Below are positions 10,218 to 22,980 of a stretch of 64,000 bases of DNA, piece by piece. Both the position numbers and the translations under genes were made by a program. Position 1 is the stretch's first letter, and every line of letters begins with the position of its first letter. Source of the DNA: Lycium barbarum (taxonomy: Eukaryota > Streptophyta > Magnoliopsida > Solanales > Solanaceae); contig NC_083337.1 of NCBI RefSeq assembly GCF_019175385.1, forward strand, positions 19,763,885 through 19,827,884, in the 5' to 3' direction. Under the pieces are notes generated by a model. That model made no database searches. It worked only from the letters and a program-made list of their open reading frames with translations, and was not told the origin of the DNA.

Positions 10218-13200
10218 TTCTACTGAAAGAAAAGGATAGAGAATTCAGTAAAAGAGCTAAGTCTACACGTGGTTTCAATCATGAGGCATCTCAGGGAGGT
10301 GGAAACAGATAGTTCTTTAAGAATAGGTCGTCAAGACCTACTCATTTGTAGTGCTCCAGTTCAGAGGTCCAAGTTTAACAAGAAAATCCAAAATTTTAGA
10401 GGAGCCGGATCACAGTCACAGGCTAGCGTGGGCTATAGAGGCCGTGAGTACCCTACTTCAAACACGTGTTGTTAGAAGCACCCTGGAGTGTGTCGTTCGG
10501 GCACAAATGGTTGCTTTTTGTGCGGTTATCTGGGCCACCTATTGAGGGATTGTCTATCTGTAAGGCAGAATAATGGAGGTAATGTAGCTCCATCCTCTAA
10601 TTCTGTAGCTGCTCGTAACTCTCAGGCCTAGCTAGGGCGTGGTGCAGCACGGTCCGGTAATATGGGTGGAGGTCAAAACCACTTATATGAACGAGCGGGT
10701 CGTCAGGATACAGAGGCGCGCACAAATGTTGTCACATGTGCATTAACGGTTCTCACTTTTGATGGTTACTCCCTCATTGACACATGATCCACCTTATCTT
10801 ATGCCACCCCATTTATTGCTAAGAAATTTAGGGTAGAACCAGAAAAGTTTTATGAACTCTTCGAAGTGTCCACCCCAGTTGGAGAGTCAGTTATAGCTCG
10901 ACGCATTTATAGGGGTTGCCTAGTTTTAGTCTATCACCGCAGTACCGTCGCCGACTTAGTAGAGTTGGAGATAGTAAACTTTGATGCAATCATGATTATG
11001 GATTGGTTGGCTTCATGTTATGCCACCGTAAGTTGTAGAACCAAAATAGTATGATTTGAGATTCCTAATGAAGCAATCATAGAATGGAAGGGAAATTTAG
11101 TAGTACCCAGGGGTAGATTTATTTCCTATCTCAAAGCTAGAAAGATGATTTCCAAGGGGTATATTTATCACTTAGTCCGAGTCAGGGATACAGATACCCA
11201 GACCCCAACTCTCCAGTCAGTACCCATTGTCAAAGTGTTTCCAAAAGTCTTTCCAGAGGATCCTCCCGGGGTACCTCTCAATAGGGAGATAGATTTTGAA
11301 ATTGATCAACTTCCTGGTACTAAGACGATTTCTATTCCACCATATAGAATGGCTCCAGCGGAGTTGAGAGAGTTAAAAGCACAAATGAAGGATCTTTGAG
11401 ATAAGGGTTTTATGAGGCCAAGTGTCTCACCTTGGGGTGCAACGATCTTGTTTGTCCGAAAGAAGGATGGGTCTTTATGTATGTGCATTGACTACCATCA
11501 GTTTAACAAGGTTACCATTAAGAACAAGTATGATCTCCCCAGAATTGATGATCTGTCTGACCAACTTCCGGGTGCTTAATGTTATTTTAAGATTGACCTC
11601 AGATCTAAGTACCATCAGTTGAAAGTCAAAGAAGTTGACATTTCTAAAACAGCCTTCAAAACTCATTATGGGCACTTTGAATTTTTGGTGATGTCGTTTG
11701 GGTTAACGAATGCACCAGCAGCTTTCATGGAACTTATGAATAGGGTCTTTAAGCCCTATCTTGATTTGTTTGTTATCGGGTTTATCGATGATATATTGGT
11801 GTATTCCCATAGTGAGGCTGATCGTACATAGTATCTCAAGATTATGTTGCTGACACTTCAGGATTGCAAGCTCTATGCAAAATTTTCTAAGTGTGAATGC
11901 TGGTTGAAATCAATAGGCTTTTTGGGCCATGTCATCTCAGGCGAAGGCGTGAAGGTGGATTCTTAGAAAATAGAGGCAGTGAAGAATTAGTCTAGACCCA
12001 CCTCAGCATTTGATATAAGAAGTTTCTTGGGTCTAGCAGGCTATTACAGATGTATTGTAGATGGATTTTCCTCTATCTCGGCCCCTTTGACTAGACTAAC
12101 TCAAAAGAAGGTCAAGTTTCAGTGGTTCGATGCTTTTGAGAAAAGTTTTAAGGAGTTGAAGAAGCGGTTGACTTCCGCTCCAGTCTTGACACGACCGGAA
12201 GGAATCAAAGGGTTCGTTGTTTATTGTGATGCTTCACAGGTTAGCCTTGGGAACGTGTTAATGCAACACAGTAAGGTTATAGCCTATGCGTCAAGACAAC
12301 TCAAGTCTCACGAGAAGAATTATATGACTCATGATCCTGAGTTAGCAGCTGTGTTATTCCCGCCACTATTTATATTGAGTTCATGTTGATATTTTCATAA
12401 ATCACAAGAGTCTTCAGTACATCTTCAAGTAAAGAGAGCTGAATCTTCATCAAAGGAGGTGGCTAGAATCGCTCAAGTATTATGATGTTGATATCCTCTA
12501 TCATCTAGGGAAAGCAAATGTTGTAGCCGATTCTCTCAGTCGGCGTTCTATGAGATGCTTAGCTCATGCTGAGGCAGAGAAGCAAGCTATGACTAAGAAA
12601 GTCCACCACTTAGAATTGTAGGAGTTCTACTTCTTGACTCCGAAGATGGTGGTGTAGTTGTTCAGAATAGGGCTAATGCTCATTAGTGGCCGAAGTAATG
12701 GTAAAAAAATTTAGTGATCCCTACTTATTGCAGCTGAAGGAGGGAATTCATAAACACAAGACGGCAACTTTTGAACAATGGGGAGATGATGGTACTTTGA
12801 GGTACAGAGGCAGACTATGCGTTCTAGATATAGATGGGCTCAGAGAGCAGATTATGTCTGAAGCCCACAATTCCACGTATTCCATTCACCCAGGTTCCAC
12901 AAAGATGTATAATGATCTTAAGGAGATTTATTGGTGGAACGACATGAAAAGAAACGTAGTAGATTTTGTGGCTGAGTGTCCAAATTGTTAGCAGGTGAAA
13001 GCCAAACACTATAGGCCTGATGGTTTGGCTCAAAGTAAAGAAATTACAATTTGGAAACGGGATATGATAAATATGCATTTTATAACAGGTTTACCTCGCT
13101 CATTTCGGAAGCATGATTCGATTTGGGTAACTGTGGACCGACTTACCAAGTCAGCTCGCTTCTTGCCAGTAATAACTACGAATTCAGCAGAAGATTATGC

Positions 13201-14130
13201 TAATTATACATTCAGTAGATCGTACGATTGCATGGGACTCCTTTATCCATCATTCAGATCATGGTGCTCAGTTCATAGCAAACTTTTGGACATTCTTTCA
13301 TAAAGGATTAGGCATAAGGGTGAACCTCAACACAAATTTTTATCCTCAGACAGATGGCCAGGCAGAGTGTACCATTCAGACTCTTGAGGATATGTTGAGG
13401 GTGTGTGTTATCGAATTATAGGTAATTGGGATAATCATATACCCCTCATTGAGTTTGCTTATAATAATAGCTACCATATCAAGATAGCCCCATACGAAGC
13501 TCTGTATGGGCGAAGGTGTAGATCGCCAATTGGTTGGTTCGAAATTGGCAAAGCAGTGTTGTTGGGAGCAAATTTGGTTATCAGGATATGGAGAAAGTCA
13601 AGTTAATTCAAGAGCATTTGAAGATGGCTCAGAGTCGCGAAAAATCCTATTCGGACGTGCAGCGTAGAGACCTAAAGTTCCAAGTTGATGATTGGGTGTA
13701 TCTAAAATTTTCGCCTATGAAAGGCGTTATGAGATTTAAGATGAAGGGAAAGCTTAGTCCCCGCTATAATGGCCCTTATAGAATCATGTGAAGGATCGAG
13801 CAAGTGGATTATGAGTTAGAATTGCCACAAGAATTAGCTGCTGTACACCCAGTTTTTTCATTTGTCTATATTGAAGAAATTCATGGGAGACCCGTCTCTT
13901 GTAGTTCCGACAGAGATTATAGGGGTTAAAATAGCCTAACTTTCAAAGAAATTCTAGTGGCTAGTCTTGATCGTCAAATTCACATGCTGAGAACTAAGGA
14001 AATTTCTTAAGTGAAAGTTCTTTGGAGGAATCAGAAAGTTGAAGAGGCTACGTGGGAAGCCGAAGAGATCATGAAGTCTAAGTAGCCTTATCTATTTGAA
14101 GAGCAAGCTGAAATCGTTGAAGGTAATTAA
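10218..14130 (+). pseudogene. Tekay gag-pol, copy A (5'-truncated)
   Basis: This is a chromovirus polyprotein beginning within gag (LKEKDREFSKRAK). A complete CCHC knuckle, CFLCGYLGHLLRDC, lies at 10512-10553. The protease site reads LID-T-stop-STLSY near 10780, so its active-site Gly codon is now a stop. RT follows ([35 protein letters not shown] intact at 11781-11792), then RNase H ([20 protein letters not shown]), integrase (NSTYSIHPGSTKMYNDLKEI with CPNC) and a chromodomain-like end (VKVLWRNQKVEEATWEAEE, 14009-14065). The chromodomain supports a Tekay/Del chromovirus. Stops and frameshifts occur throughout, including TAG at 11964-11966 at the same codon as in copy C. The 3' LTR follows 33 bp later. 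Confidence 0.88.
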
Positions 14131-14163
14131 CCTTTTCCTTCAGACCTTATATTATAATATCCA

Positions 14164-16353
14164 TGTTGATGTGTTAAATAAGTATAAGTGTGACATTTTA
14201 GATATGTGAAGTCCTATCGGGATGAGTATAGGTGAAAATAGTTGTTTTTGAATCAAGATGAATAGTGAGGTGCTTAAGGTTCGATAGAATTGACCAAGTT
14301 TGCCGTAGTTTTGCCTTCCATCTGAAAATTCGTTGAGAATTTGAGAAAACTCAAAGTTGAAAGTTGTAACCCTTTGAAATACCTTTCCAATGATATATTA
14401 TGGAGCCCAAACGGAGCTCTGTGCAAAGAGTTATACCCATTTTACTGAAGGCAGTGCAGCGGCGCCCCCGCGTCGCAAGGTTGGCACGAGCGAAAGCCAA
14501 GTCTGATAGATTTTTGCCCATGTACAGCATGCTTGCTATGCAAGGGTGGTGTGGGAGTTGTATTTTTCCAAGTTACGTATTTTACCATATATTTATGGTC
14601 AGGGTTTATTTTGCCAACTTCTCCAAAGACGAAAACGACCTAGAAAGAGATAGAACTCATCCCAAGCCTCAAGAACCTTTCAAGGTAAGTTTTAATGATA
14701 ATTCTAAGTTGATTTCAATTCCCCAATACTCTATTAACATGATTGAACCCTTCAAATCCATAGATATTCGATTGAGACATGGTTTTTGATGAAAGAACAC
14801 TAGAATTCGATTTCAAGGGAATTGAACGCCAAAAAGGTAATACCTTCATAATTTAATCGATTATAGTTTTGTATTGATGATTATAGAGTCTAAGTTCATG
14901 ATATATGAGTTGATGGGTTTGATAGAAAAGCATGAACGGTTATAGGTTTGTGTTGTTGATTGTTGATTATTGATTAAGGGTATTATTTATCTTATGGGTG
15001 ATGAAGAATGATATCGATTATAGCAATATGAAATTATAGAATCATCTAAGAGCAAGAGAATGGGTTGTTGGGTGTAGAAAACACCATTAATGATGGTTTG
15101 GAGCTTTATGCCCACCAAGTGTTTGATAAAATTCTTAAATGACCAAAGCATGGATATTATTGCTAATATGGAATCCCTTTGACTTGTATTGCTATAGATT
15201 AAAGTTGAAAGGGTTGACAAACCTTGTATTATGCTCAAAAGTAGGAAGTTAAGGTATGTAAGGATAACTCTCTACGTTTGGGAATGTGTATGATTCTCCC
15301 TACGTCTCATTCTTTATGACTATTACGAATTGCCTCAGAAAGTAGTTATGCCTTAGTTTCCCGAATAGTTATAGAACTTCTATTCTCTAGATGACATAGT
15401 TTCATAATTCGTTCATGATTGTTAATATCCCATAAGCCTTAGTTATGACAAATCAGTTTGTTATATATACATGTCTGAGTCTAGTTCTATTTAGTATTCC
15501 AGTATCAAGTAACTCAATATGATTTAGTATTTCAGCATCATGTATTACAGTATATTCTTAGTTCCTGATTTTAAATCTCTGAATGTTGAACACCTATATT
15601 TGGACTTGAGGCGGTAGTTTATGCTTTATGCATCTTGGGCTTGAAGCTGTAGTTTTGTATATGTATACTTAGGACCGAGGCTGTAGCTTGTACACTTTTA
15701 TATTGGGCATGAGGTCGTAGCTTATTTACTCAGACAAACAGGTGGTTTCTCATTCAGAACAAGGAGTACTTATGTTATATTTCAGTTTCAACTTCAACAT
15801 TTATTACCTATTTGTTCTTTCTGTTGTTTTATATACCAGTGTAATTCAAATGTACTGACGTCCCTTTTTATTGCCCGGGGGCCTGCATTTCAAGATGAAG
15901 GTACATATTTATAGAACGACGGATCTGCTTGCTAGGATTCTCGTATGGGCTGCTTGGTGAGCCCTAGTTCCTTCAGTGCGTTAGCATACTTTCAGTTTTT
16001 ACATTACAGTATTTCAATCAGTGAGGTATGCCAGGGGCCTTGTCCCGGTAAACAGTCAGACTTCATTATTCATAGAGGCTTCATAGACTATAGTGGCAGT
16101 TAGTAAGATGTTTAGCAGGCTTTTTGGTGTTATGTTAGCCTTGTCGGTTACGTACTTATACTTTCAGACTTATTCAGTATCTCCACATTTATGATATCTT
16201 AGTTAGACTTTTAGTAGATCAGCGTGTGGTGTATTTATATTCTGCTCCTAGTTATACAATATGTTGATCCAGCCAGCTAGTTGGGTCGCTCGGTCTCATG
16301 CCGTCAGGCACCGAGTGCCGTGTTATGCCCAGGCCATGGTTTGGGGCATGACA
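14164..16353 (+). repeat. 3' LTR of Tekay copy A
   Basis: It starts TGTTGATGTGTTAAAT shortly after pol and ends GGGGCATGACA at 16353. Start text is shared with the fragment at 3175. Its end is shared with the LTR end at 16819, which is followed by a primer site, and this fixes the terminus. A GC-rich stretch of short words lies at 14446-14500. The short open frames inside are not coding. Confidence 0.7.
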
Positions 16354-16819
16354 ATTTCACGATGCTAGCATTGATTTACAGGACAACGGATCTACTCATT
16401 AGTACTTGACATGTATCAGCTATTGGTGAGCCCCATTTCATTTGGTATGTTATCCTTATTTTACTTTCGTGTTACGTCATGTAGTAGAGGTATTCCAGGG
16501 GTCTTGTCCCGATAAACAGTTTTAGCATTAAGACTCATGTTTCAGAGGTATCATAGACTAGTCTAGTATGTCATGTCAGATACTCCGTTGTGTTTAGCCT
16601 TGTCGGCTACATTATCATGATTTCCGTACTTATGTTTAAAACGTTATTTCAGACTTATGATTACAAATTCTCATGCTTATTCATACTTTAATGATTTAGC
16701 TTATATTCTGTATCAGTACATGTCCCATATTGATTCAGCAAGCCATGTGGTTAGCTTAGTCACATGCAGCAAGGAAGTGAGTGCCGTGTTACGCCCAGGC
16801 CATGGTTCGGGGCATGACA
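16354..16819 (+). repeat. Truncated 5' LTR of Tekay copy B
   Basis: This is a second, diverged copy of the last 460 bp or so of the preceding LTR (compare 15890-16353). Shared landmarks are acggatct, tggtgagccc, ccaggggtcttgtccc, tagccttgtcgg and gtgccgtgtt...ccaggccatggtt. It ends GGGGCATGACA at 16819, five bases before a primer site. Its 5' three-quarters is missing. Confidence 0.65.
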
Positions 16820-16824
16820 AAGCG

Positions 16825-16836
16825 TGGTATCAGAGC
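16825..16836 (+). other. Tekay copy B primer-binding site
   Basis: TGGTATCAGAGC begins five bases after the LTR end. It is complementary to the 3' end of initiator tRNA-Met, the usual primer of chromoviruses. It proves that the LTR text before it is a 5' LTR and that gag of copy B follows on +. Confidence 0.85.
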
Positions 16837-17033
16837 CTAGGTTCAAGTGTCTTAGTGAGTCTATGAAACCGTGCCCAGTGGGATTATTTTTATGTGTGTG
16901 TGCATGCCACACATGCAAATAGTTCACCAACAAGACAACTAGGATTGTTTCACTTCTTTCATACTCTAGATCGTGCAGTAGAGGCGTACTTTCAGGAAAT
17001 CTTCTAACTCGTTCGTATTGCGTATTTTAGAAA

Positions 17034-18483
17034 ATGTCTGCGAAAAAGAAGTACACCAAGAGAAAGCCAGCCACTAGCCAAAGGGCTACTGTTAAGGCTA
17101 CTCGATAAGTGGACTCTTAGACCCAGGGGGTTTGCACCAGTGCTCAAGGACTTGCCTCGGATTCAGTGCCCTCGATTGCACCCTCACCTATCGAAAGGCC
17201 TGCGGAGGTCTGTCCTACAGTTATTTTGCCGCCCAGTGCTTCAGATATGGATGTTAGGGGAGCTATCCAGTTGGTCACCCAGATTTTTGCTACGCTAGCT
17301 CAGCGGCTGGGAACCACTCCAAGCGCAGGTAGTAGTGGAGTGTCGTCCAGTTCCAGGACCCAAGAATTTCTGCGTATGAATCCTCCAGTATTCACAAGGA
17401 CTAATAAGGCAGAAGATCCGCAAAATTTCATCGATGGGCTGCAGAAGGTTTTTCGTGTTATGCTTACTACTAAGACAGAGGCAGCAGAGTTAGGAGCTTA
17501 TCATTTGCAGGATGTTGCTCATATTTAGTATGAGTCGTGGGAACAATTCCGAGGGAAGAGTTTGTCTACTGCAACTAGGGATGAAATTGCTGATACTTTT
17601 ATTGACCACTTTTAGCCGCTTGAGGTCAGGGAGGCAAAGACCTTTGAATTTGTGAGACTTAGGCAGAATAACATGAGTGTCAATGAGTACTACATCAAGA
17701 TTATTTCTTTAGCAAGTAATTTCCGTATATGGTCTCCGATATAAGGGCCAGAGTTAGGCAATTTGTGTTGGGACTTATACCTAACTTGTATGGTGATGCT
17801 AATTTCGCTGCTCAGAACAAGGACAGGACCGTTCTGAAGATGGTTGCTTTTATACAAGGTAACGACGACAAAATAAAGAAAGAAGAGGAGCTGCAGAAAC
17901 AGAGAGACAGGGAATTCAATATGAGGGCGAAGTTTGCAGTAACTTCAATCACAGGGGATCTCAAGGGGGTGGAGGCAGGTAGTTCTTCAAAAATAGGTTA
18001 GGACCCGCTCCATGTACAACCACTGCCCCATCCCAGGTTCAGGCATGATCAGAAAAAGACATAGTTTTAGGGCAACAGGCCTCCAGTCTCAGGCCAGTGT
18101 GGATCAGAAGACTTCTGATAATCCGGTTTGCAGCAAGTGTGGTAAGAGACAACCAGGGGAGTGTCGCATGGGTATGGATATATGCTATGGGTGTGGTCAG
18201 AGGGGTCATTTTTAGAGGGACTGTCCATCAGCTAATAGGGTACTGGAGGTAATATGGCTCAGTCCATAAATTCAGCGGCTCGTAATTCTTAAGCCCAAGT
18301 AGAGCGTGGTGCATCTAAGTCGGGTAACACATGCGGAGGTTAGAACCTCTTGTATGCACTAGCAGGTCGTTAGGATACATAGGCTCGTGCAGATGTTGTC
18401 ACAACAAAAGCTAGAAAAATGATCTCTAAGAGTTATACTTATCATTCAGTTTGAGTTAAGGATACAGATGCTCAGATACCTAA
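17034..18483 (+). pseudogene. Tekay gag, copy B (interrupted)
   Basis: This is nucleocapsid/capsid polyprotein. The start is the ATG at 17034 (MSAKKKYTKRKPATSQ), about 200 bp after the primer site, as expected for gag. The capsid block reads RMNPPVFTRTNKAEDPQNF and the knuckle CYGCGQRGHF-stop-RDC lies at about 18180-18221. Several stops (for example 17107 and 17527) and a frameshift break it. After RADVVT the text jumps to [16 protein letters not shown], skipping the protease that copy A shows between these points, so an internal deletion of several hundred bases occurred. The frame ends at DTDAQIPN, where Athila-1 is inserted, and resumes at 36249. Confidence 0.82.
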
Positions 18484-19827
18484 TGTGCCGTAAAATTATG
18501 ACACATTTGGTGCTATTTCCTTAGACTTTTGTGACTCTTCAAGTACTTTTGGTGTTAGTTTTCTTGTGTTTGTGTTGTTTTGTAGGATAAGATATTCGGA
18601 GAGTATAACAGAGCAAAATGTAGTAAAACAGGCCAAAGATGTCGGGGAGCACCACAGGTCATGCCTGCGAGATGCAGATGAAATGCAGAAGGTGATAGCC
18701 ATTTGGGAAATTTGGAAAATTGGAAGCATCATATGCGAGTAGCACCTGTGAGATGCAGGTGCAACCTGCGAGATAAATGTAATGCCGTAGATGATGCCAT
18801 CCATACATTGACTTTGGCTCAACTTGCAGAAGCTTGGTGCAACCTACGGTTCGCAGGTTGCACCTGTGACACCACTTACGGCTCACATGTTATGCACGCG
18901 GGGGTATTTTTCTCCAAAGCTGGTGCACGTTTTCGGGAAGTTATAAATACTCTCCGAGGGTTTTGCAAAAGTATTCTCTATTTAATTCTTGTTGGCTCTT
19001 AGTATTAAAAGCATTTAGTGTTGGTTGTTCAAGACATTAAGAAGAATATTGTACTTTTGTCATCATTTTCCATTACCTTTGTAAGCATTATGGATATTTA
19101 CTTTACTCTTGTCTTTTATTTATTGAAAATTAGTAGCTAATCCCATTAGCTAAGGTTGTGGGACCAAATGTGTTAGTTACGTGATTGGGTTTTTTCATTA
19201 CAACTATATTTATATGTTAAAAGGTGTTTTCTATTAACTTTTCAAGCTTGAACTACTTATAATGGTGGCCAACATTATTTGTGCCTAAATACTTTTATAT
19301 TACTTGGAAAAGAAAGTAGAAGTTAGGAAAAGAGTTAAATAGTAAGAATTTGGGGCTTTAAACCCCATCTAATAACTTGAGCTAGGAATTGGAAAGCTAC
19401 TTGAAACAAAAATGGGTGTTCACATGTGTAACATTCTAAGGCTTAGAAAATCCTAGTAATGAGATTTATCAATTTGGTTGAAAGACTTTTGGTAAAATTA
19501 AGTAACCTATTGTTTACTACATATAACATATATATAAGTTGAATTGATACCCAGTTGCATTACTTTCCTTTGGAACCACAATCTTAGTCCTTTTATCAAT
19601 GAATTAAACTCACAACAAGATTTCTCTAGCGATTAGTGTGACAAACTTAAAATCAAACATTATTTATATCCCCTTCCCTAGAAATATAGACTATTAGTTG
19701 AGCATTGCACTTGCTAAGTACATTTCTTCATTGTATTCCCTGTGGAATTCGTTCCCAACCTCGTTAGGTTCTATATATGACCAACGACCCTTTACTCCTA
19801 TGTTAAGGGTGCAATTTGGGCGTATCA
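18484..19827 (+). repeat. Athila-1 5' LTR
   Basis: 1344 bp, TGTGCCGTAAAATT to GGGCGTATCA, followed six bases later by the primer site. It aligns with 30701-36248 once the nested element is removed. By eye the two copies are alike over most of their length with scattered substitutions and small indels. Confidence 0.85.
18647..18950 (+). promoter_or_regulatory. Athila-1 U3 word array plus TATA box
   Basis: Inverted words ACCTGCGA/TCGCAGGT cluster at 18647-18895. GCACCTG and CAGGTGC pair at 18742-18762, and GCAACCT and AGGTTGC at 18839-18861. Direct copies of ACCTG lie 20 bp apart (18744 and 18764; 18842 and 18862). A clear TATA box, TTATAAATAC, follows at 18941-18950. The order fits a U3 promoter with upstream repeated elements. 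Confidence 0.6.
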
Positions 19828-19832
19828 AATTT

Positions 19833-19850
19833 TTGTGTCGTTGCCGGGGA
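19833..19850 (+). other. Athila-1 primer-binding site
   Basis: TTGTGTCGTTGCCGGGGA lies just after the LTR. It matches 15 of 18 bases of the TGGCGCCGTTGCCGGGGA site (tRNA-Asp) used by Athila-type elements; all three differences are to T. Confidence 0.75.
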
Positions 19851-19947
19851 ATACGGTCTAGAAATTTACCAATTAGTTTAAAACTCTACTTTTAGTCTTT
19901 ATTTCTCTTCTTACTTTTTTGTTGTTGATTGTGTTGATTCAGGTGAA

Positions 19948-21370
19948 ATGATGGATATCGAATCCGATGAAGGTATTGTAGAGGAGACCAGGTATGTAAC
20001 CGGTAATTGCCAACCTCTGCTTCAAGGGAACGCGAGTTTCCATGTTAACAACACAATGTTGCACTTGCTCAACACTGATGACCCGAATAGGAACCTTAAG
20101 AACTGTCTTGGGGTGTGTACCACCAACGTGCACCCAAACATCTCAAGCGAGGCGGTCAAGTTGAGCCTTTTCCCATTCTCTCTCACGAGAGAAGCCACTA
20201 CATGGTTGGATGATCTTCCGTCCGGGTCCATCACTATTTGGGCAGAATTGACTGAAGCTTTCCTCAAGAATTTTTTCCCTCCAACCCAAATGTTGCAACT
20301 CCGTGATGAAATCAACAACTTTCGTCAACTTCCAAATGAGGCACTAAATGAAGCTTGTACTCGATTCAAAAAGAAAGTCAAGAGTTGTCCAAAGCATGGG
20401 TTGCCCGATAGTGTTATTCTTCAAACATTTGATCGGTCACTTGACACGATTAACAAGTCGGTGGCTAACAATATTGCGGAGGGGTCCATTATGGAGAATT
20501 CTTATTGTGTGATGAGTGCTCTACTCGATAAATTAACCGAGACCAATAAAGCTTGGCATACTAGAGAGGTGGAAGTCATTGGAGGAGGTCCTTCTAAACT
20601 AGTATTTGCTTGGGAGATAATCAAGAAGGAAGAAGAGAGATGAAATAATGGAAAAGTTGGTCACTCAAATGGATCTTCTCACGAAGCATGTATTGGGAGG
20701 AAACACTAAATGGGTGAATACGGTAGGGCCTTGTGAAGGGGGACCTCAAGATGAGCAATGCTTCCAAATGTATGATGAGGAGGCAAATTTTGTCAACAAT
20801 CAAGCGGGGGGTTCCTGGCATAACTACCAACTTTCCAATTAAGGACCTTGGCGGCAAGGTCAAGGGAATCAAGGTTGGAACAAAGAGAAAGGAAACTCAC
20901 AATGGCGGGACAACACTCAAGCTGGTTACAACAAATATTACAACAATCACCTGAGCTCTAATCCTTATGTCCCACGCAAGAGAATCAACAAATTTCAAGC
21001 CAACCATCCACTAGTGATCCCGCTAGTTAAAAAATGGAGGACATGCTATCTAGAGTGTTGAACAAGGTTAAGTCGACCGACGCCTTTCGCAAAGAAATTA
21101 AAGCTGAGATGAAAAGCATATGGCAAGTTGTAAGTTCACACTCAACTTTCATCAAGCATTTGGAATCACAACTTAGCCAAATCTCAGCTACCCTAAATCA
21201 AAGGCAAAAGGGCACACTCCCTAGTGATACGGTTGCAAACCCGAAGAATGATGGTGATCATAAATGCCATGCAATTACTACTAGGAGTGGCAAGACACTT
21301 GGGGATGAACGGTTTAACGAATTGGAAACTGAACTCGTATATATTCAATTTGATAGGTGGACCACCTCGT
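19948..21370 (+). pseudogene. Athila-1 gag
   Basis: This is capsid-type gag. The ATG at 19948 (MMDIESDEGIVEETRY) opens a clean frame of 231 codons to 20643. It shows the retrotransposon gag pattern: DDPNRNLKNCLGVCT, LSLFPFSLTREATTWLDDLP, SITIWAELTEAFLKNFFPP, then NEACTRFKKKVKSCPKHGLP. After a stop at 20641 coding resumes in other frames (20648-20842, 21034-21372), including QVVSSHSTFIKHLESQLSQ and HAITTRSGKTL, the usual C-terminal landmark before protease. Start choice follows the position 98 bp after the primer site and the conserved downstream blocks. Confidence 0.85.
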
Positions 21371-21723
21371 AACTCCATGTAAATTGGGAGAAAAGCTCAG
21401 TCACATTAGACCCAAATTTAAGCAAAAATATGAACATTACTTGCAATAACTTTTGCCGGCTTTTGTTTTACGACTCACTTGACTTCAAAACTTAACATAT
21501 TACTATTATATGATTCTAATACCTTAAAATGAGACCTCCTTACCAAATTAATCGCTCTTAGTTTTATCCCGAAAGTACGGGTTATAATATATTTGATCGT
21601 TTCACCCCGAAACCTTTTGGTACATGCTTAACACTTGTTTAATACCTCCCTAGCATTGTAGTGGTTTCATGGCTTCCCTGAACTCACATTAGCTTACTTA
21701 TGATATGAGTGATGTGAAAATTT

Positions 21724-22830
21724 TTGAGGTATAACACCATGGTTATTGAAGAAGAAGTTACTCCAAAAAAGAAGCAGGCTAATATTGAAAAGCCCATTGT
21801 AATCGAAGATATGTCTGAAAATGATGAAGCTTCAAAAAGAAAGGAAGCGGTAGAGGAGGTACCAAGGGCTTTAACGCCGGTTCCAAAACCTCCTCCTCCA
21901 TTTCCTCAAAGGTTAGCAGAGAAGGAGGACAATGGCAAACTTATAAATTTCATTGAAAATTTGAAAAAAACTCGCAATCAACATCCCATTGGTAGAGGCC
22001 CTTGAACAAACGCCGGGATATGTTGAATTTATGAAAGATCATGTCACAAAGAGGAGGCAAACTAGCTTTGCGACGGGGAATGTTACACATCATTGTTGCT
22101 CCATTGTTACAAAGGCTTTAGTACAAAAGAAAAAGGACCCCGGAGCCTTTAATATTCCATGTACCATTGAGGCGTATAAATTTTCCAAAGCTTTGTGTGA
22201 CTTTGGTGCAAGTATCAATTTATTGCCGCTTGCAATCTTCAACAAGTTGGGCTTGGGCACTCCCTGACCCATAACAATGAGGTTACTTATGGCGGATCAA
22301 ACCGTGAAGAGGCCGGTTGGGATTCGTTTTTATGTGCTTGTGAGAGTGGATCGTTTCATATTTCTGGCCGACTTTGTTATATTGGATTGTGAGGTTGACT
22401 TTGAGGTCCCCATTATTTTTGGATGACCATTCCTAGCCATCGGGCAAACTATCGTTGATGTTGAAAAGGTTGGCCTCAAATTTTGGATGAACAATGAGGA
22501 AATCACATTTCATAATTGTAAATCAATGAAGCAACCAGCAAATATGAGTCTGGTGTCGGTGATTGACACTATTGATGAAGTGGTAGAGACGACAATTGAG
22601 CAAAAATATGATGGTGAGGTCTTGGAAGCGGTGTTGATGAACTATGATAGGGGGAATTATGAAGAATTCGAGGAGATGGTAAATGCCTTGGTAGACTTGG
22701 GGTCTTACAACTACAATCCCAAGAAACTTGATTTTGATACCGAGAAATTCCTCTCACAAAGCCATCCATCATTAAACCACCTGCTTTGGAACTCAAACTT
22801 CTCCCTTTACATTTGAGGTATGAGTTTCTT
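21724..22830 (+). pseudogene. Athila-1 protease region
   Basis: This is an aspartic-protease-type segment, which would cleave the polyprotein. A proline-rich linker (RALTPVPKPPPPFPQRLAEK) leads to KKDPGAFNIPCTIEAYKFS and the active-site motif ALCDFGASINLLP, Asp at 22199-22201. The flap and C-terminal part read [20 protein letters not shown] and PIIFG-stop-PFLAIGQTIVDV. A frameshift near 22005 and stops near 22264 and 22423 break it. Confidence 0.8.
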
Positions 22831-22980
22831 GGCCCTAACAACACCTTGCCCATTATTGTTTCTGCCCGGATAACGAAAGAACAAATTGAAAGATTATTGG
22901 TGGTATTGTGGAGATTCAAGAAGGCAATTGGTTGGTCTATTGCAGACATTTAAGGGATTCGTCTCGGTATTTTCTCACAT

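Noticed and set aside
16825..16836. Part of a tRNA-Met gene
   Set aside because: Only the 12-base 3'-end complement is present, at an LTR edge, with no cloverleaf. The same holds for 34237-34248 and 43501-43512.
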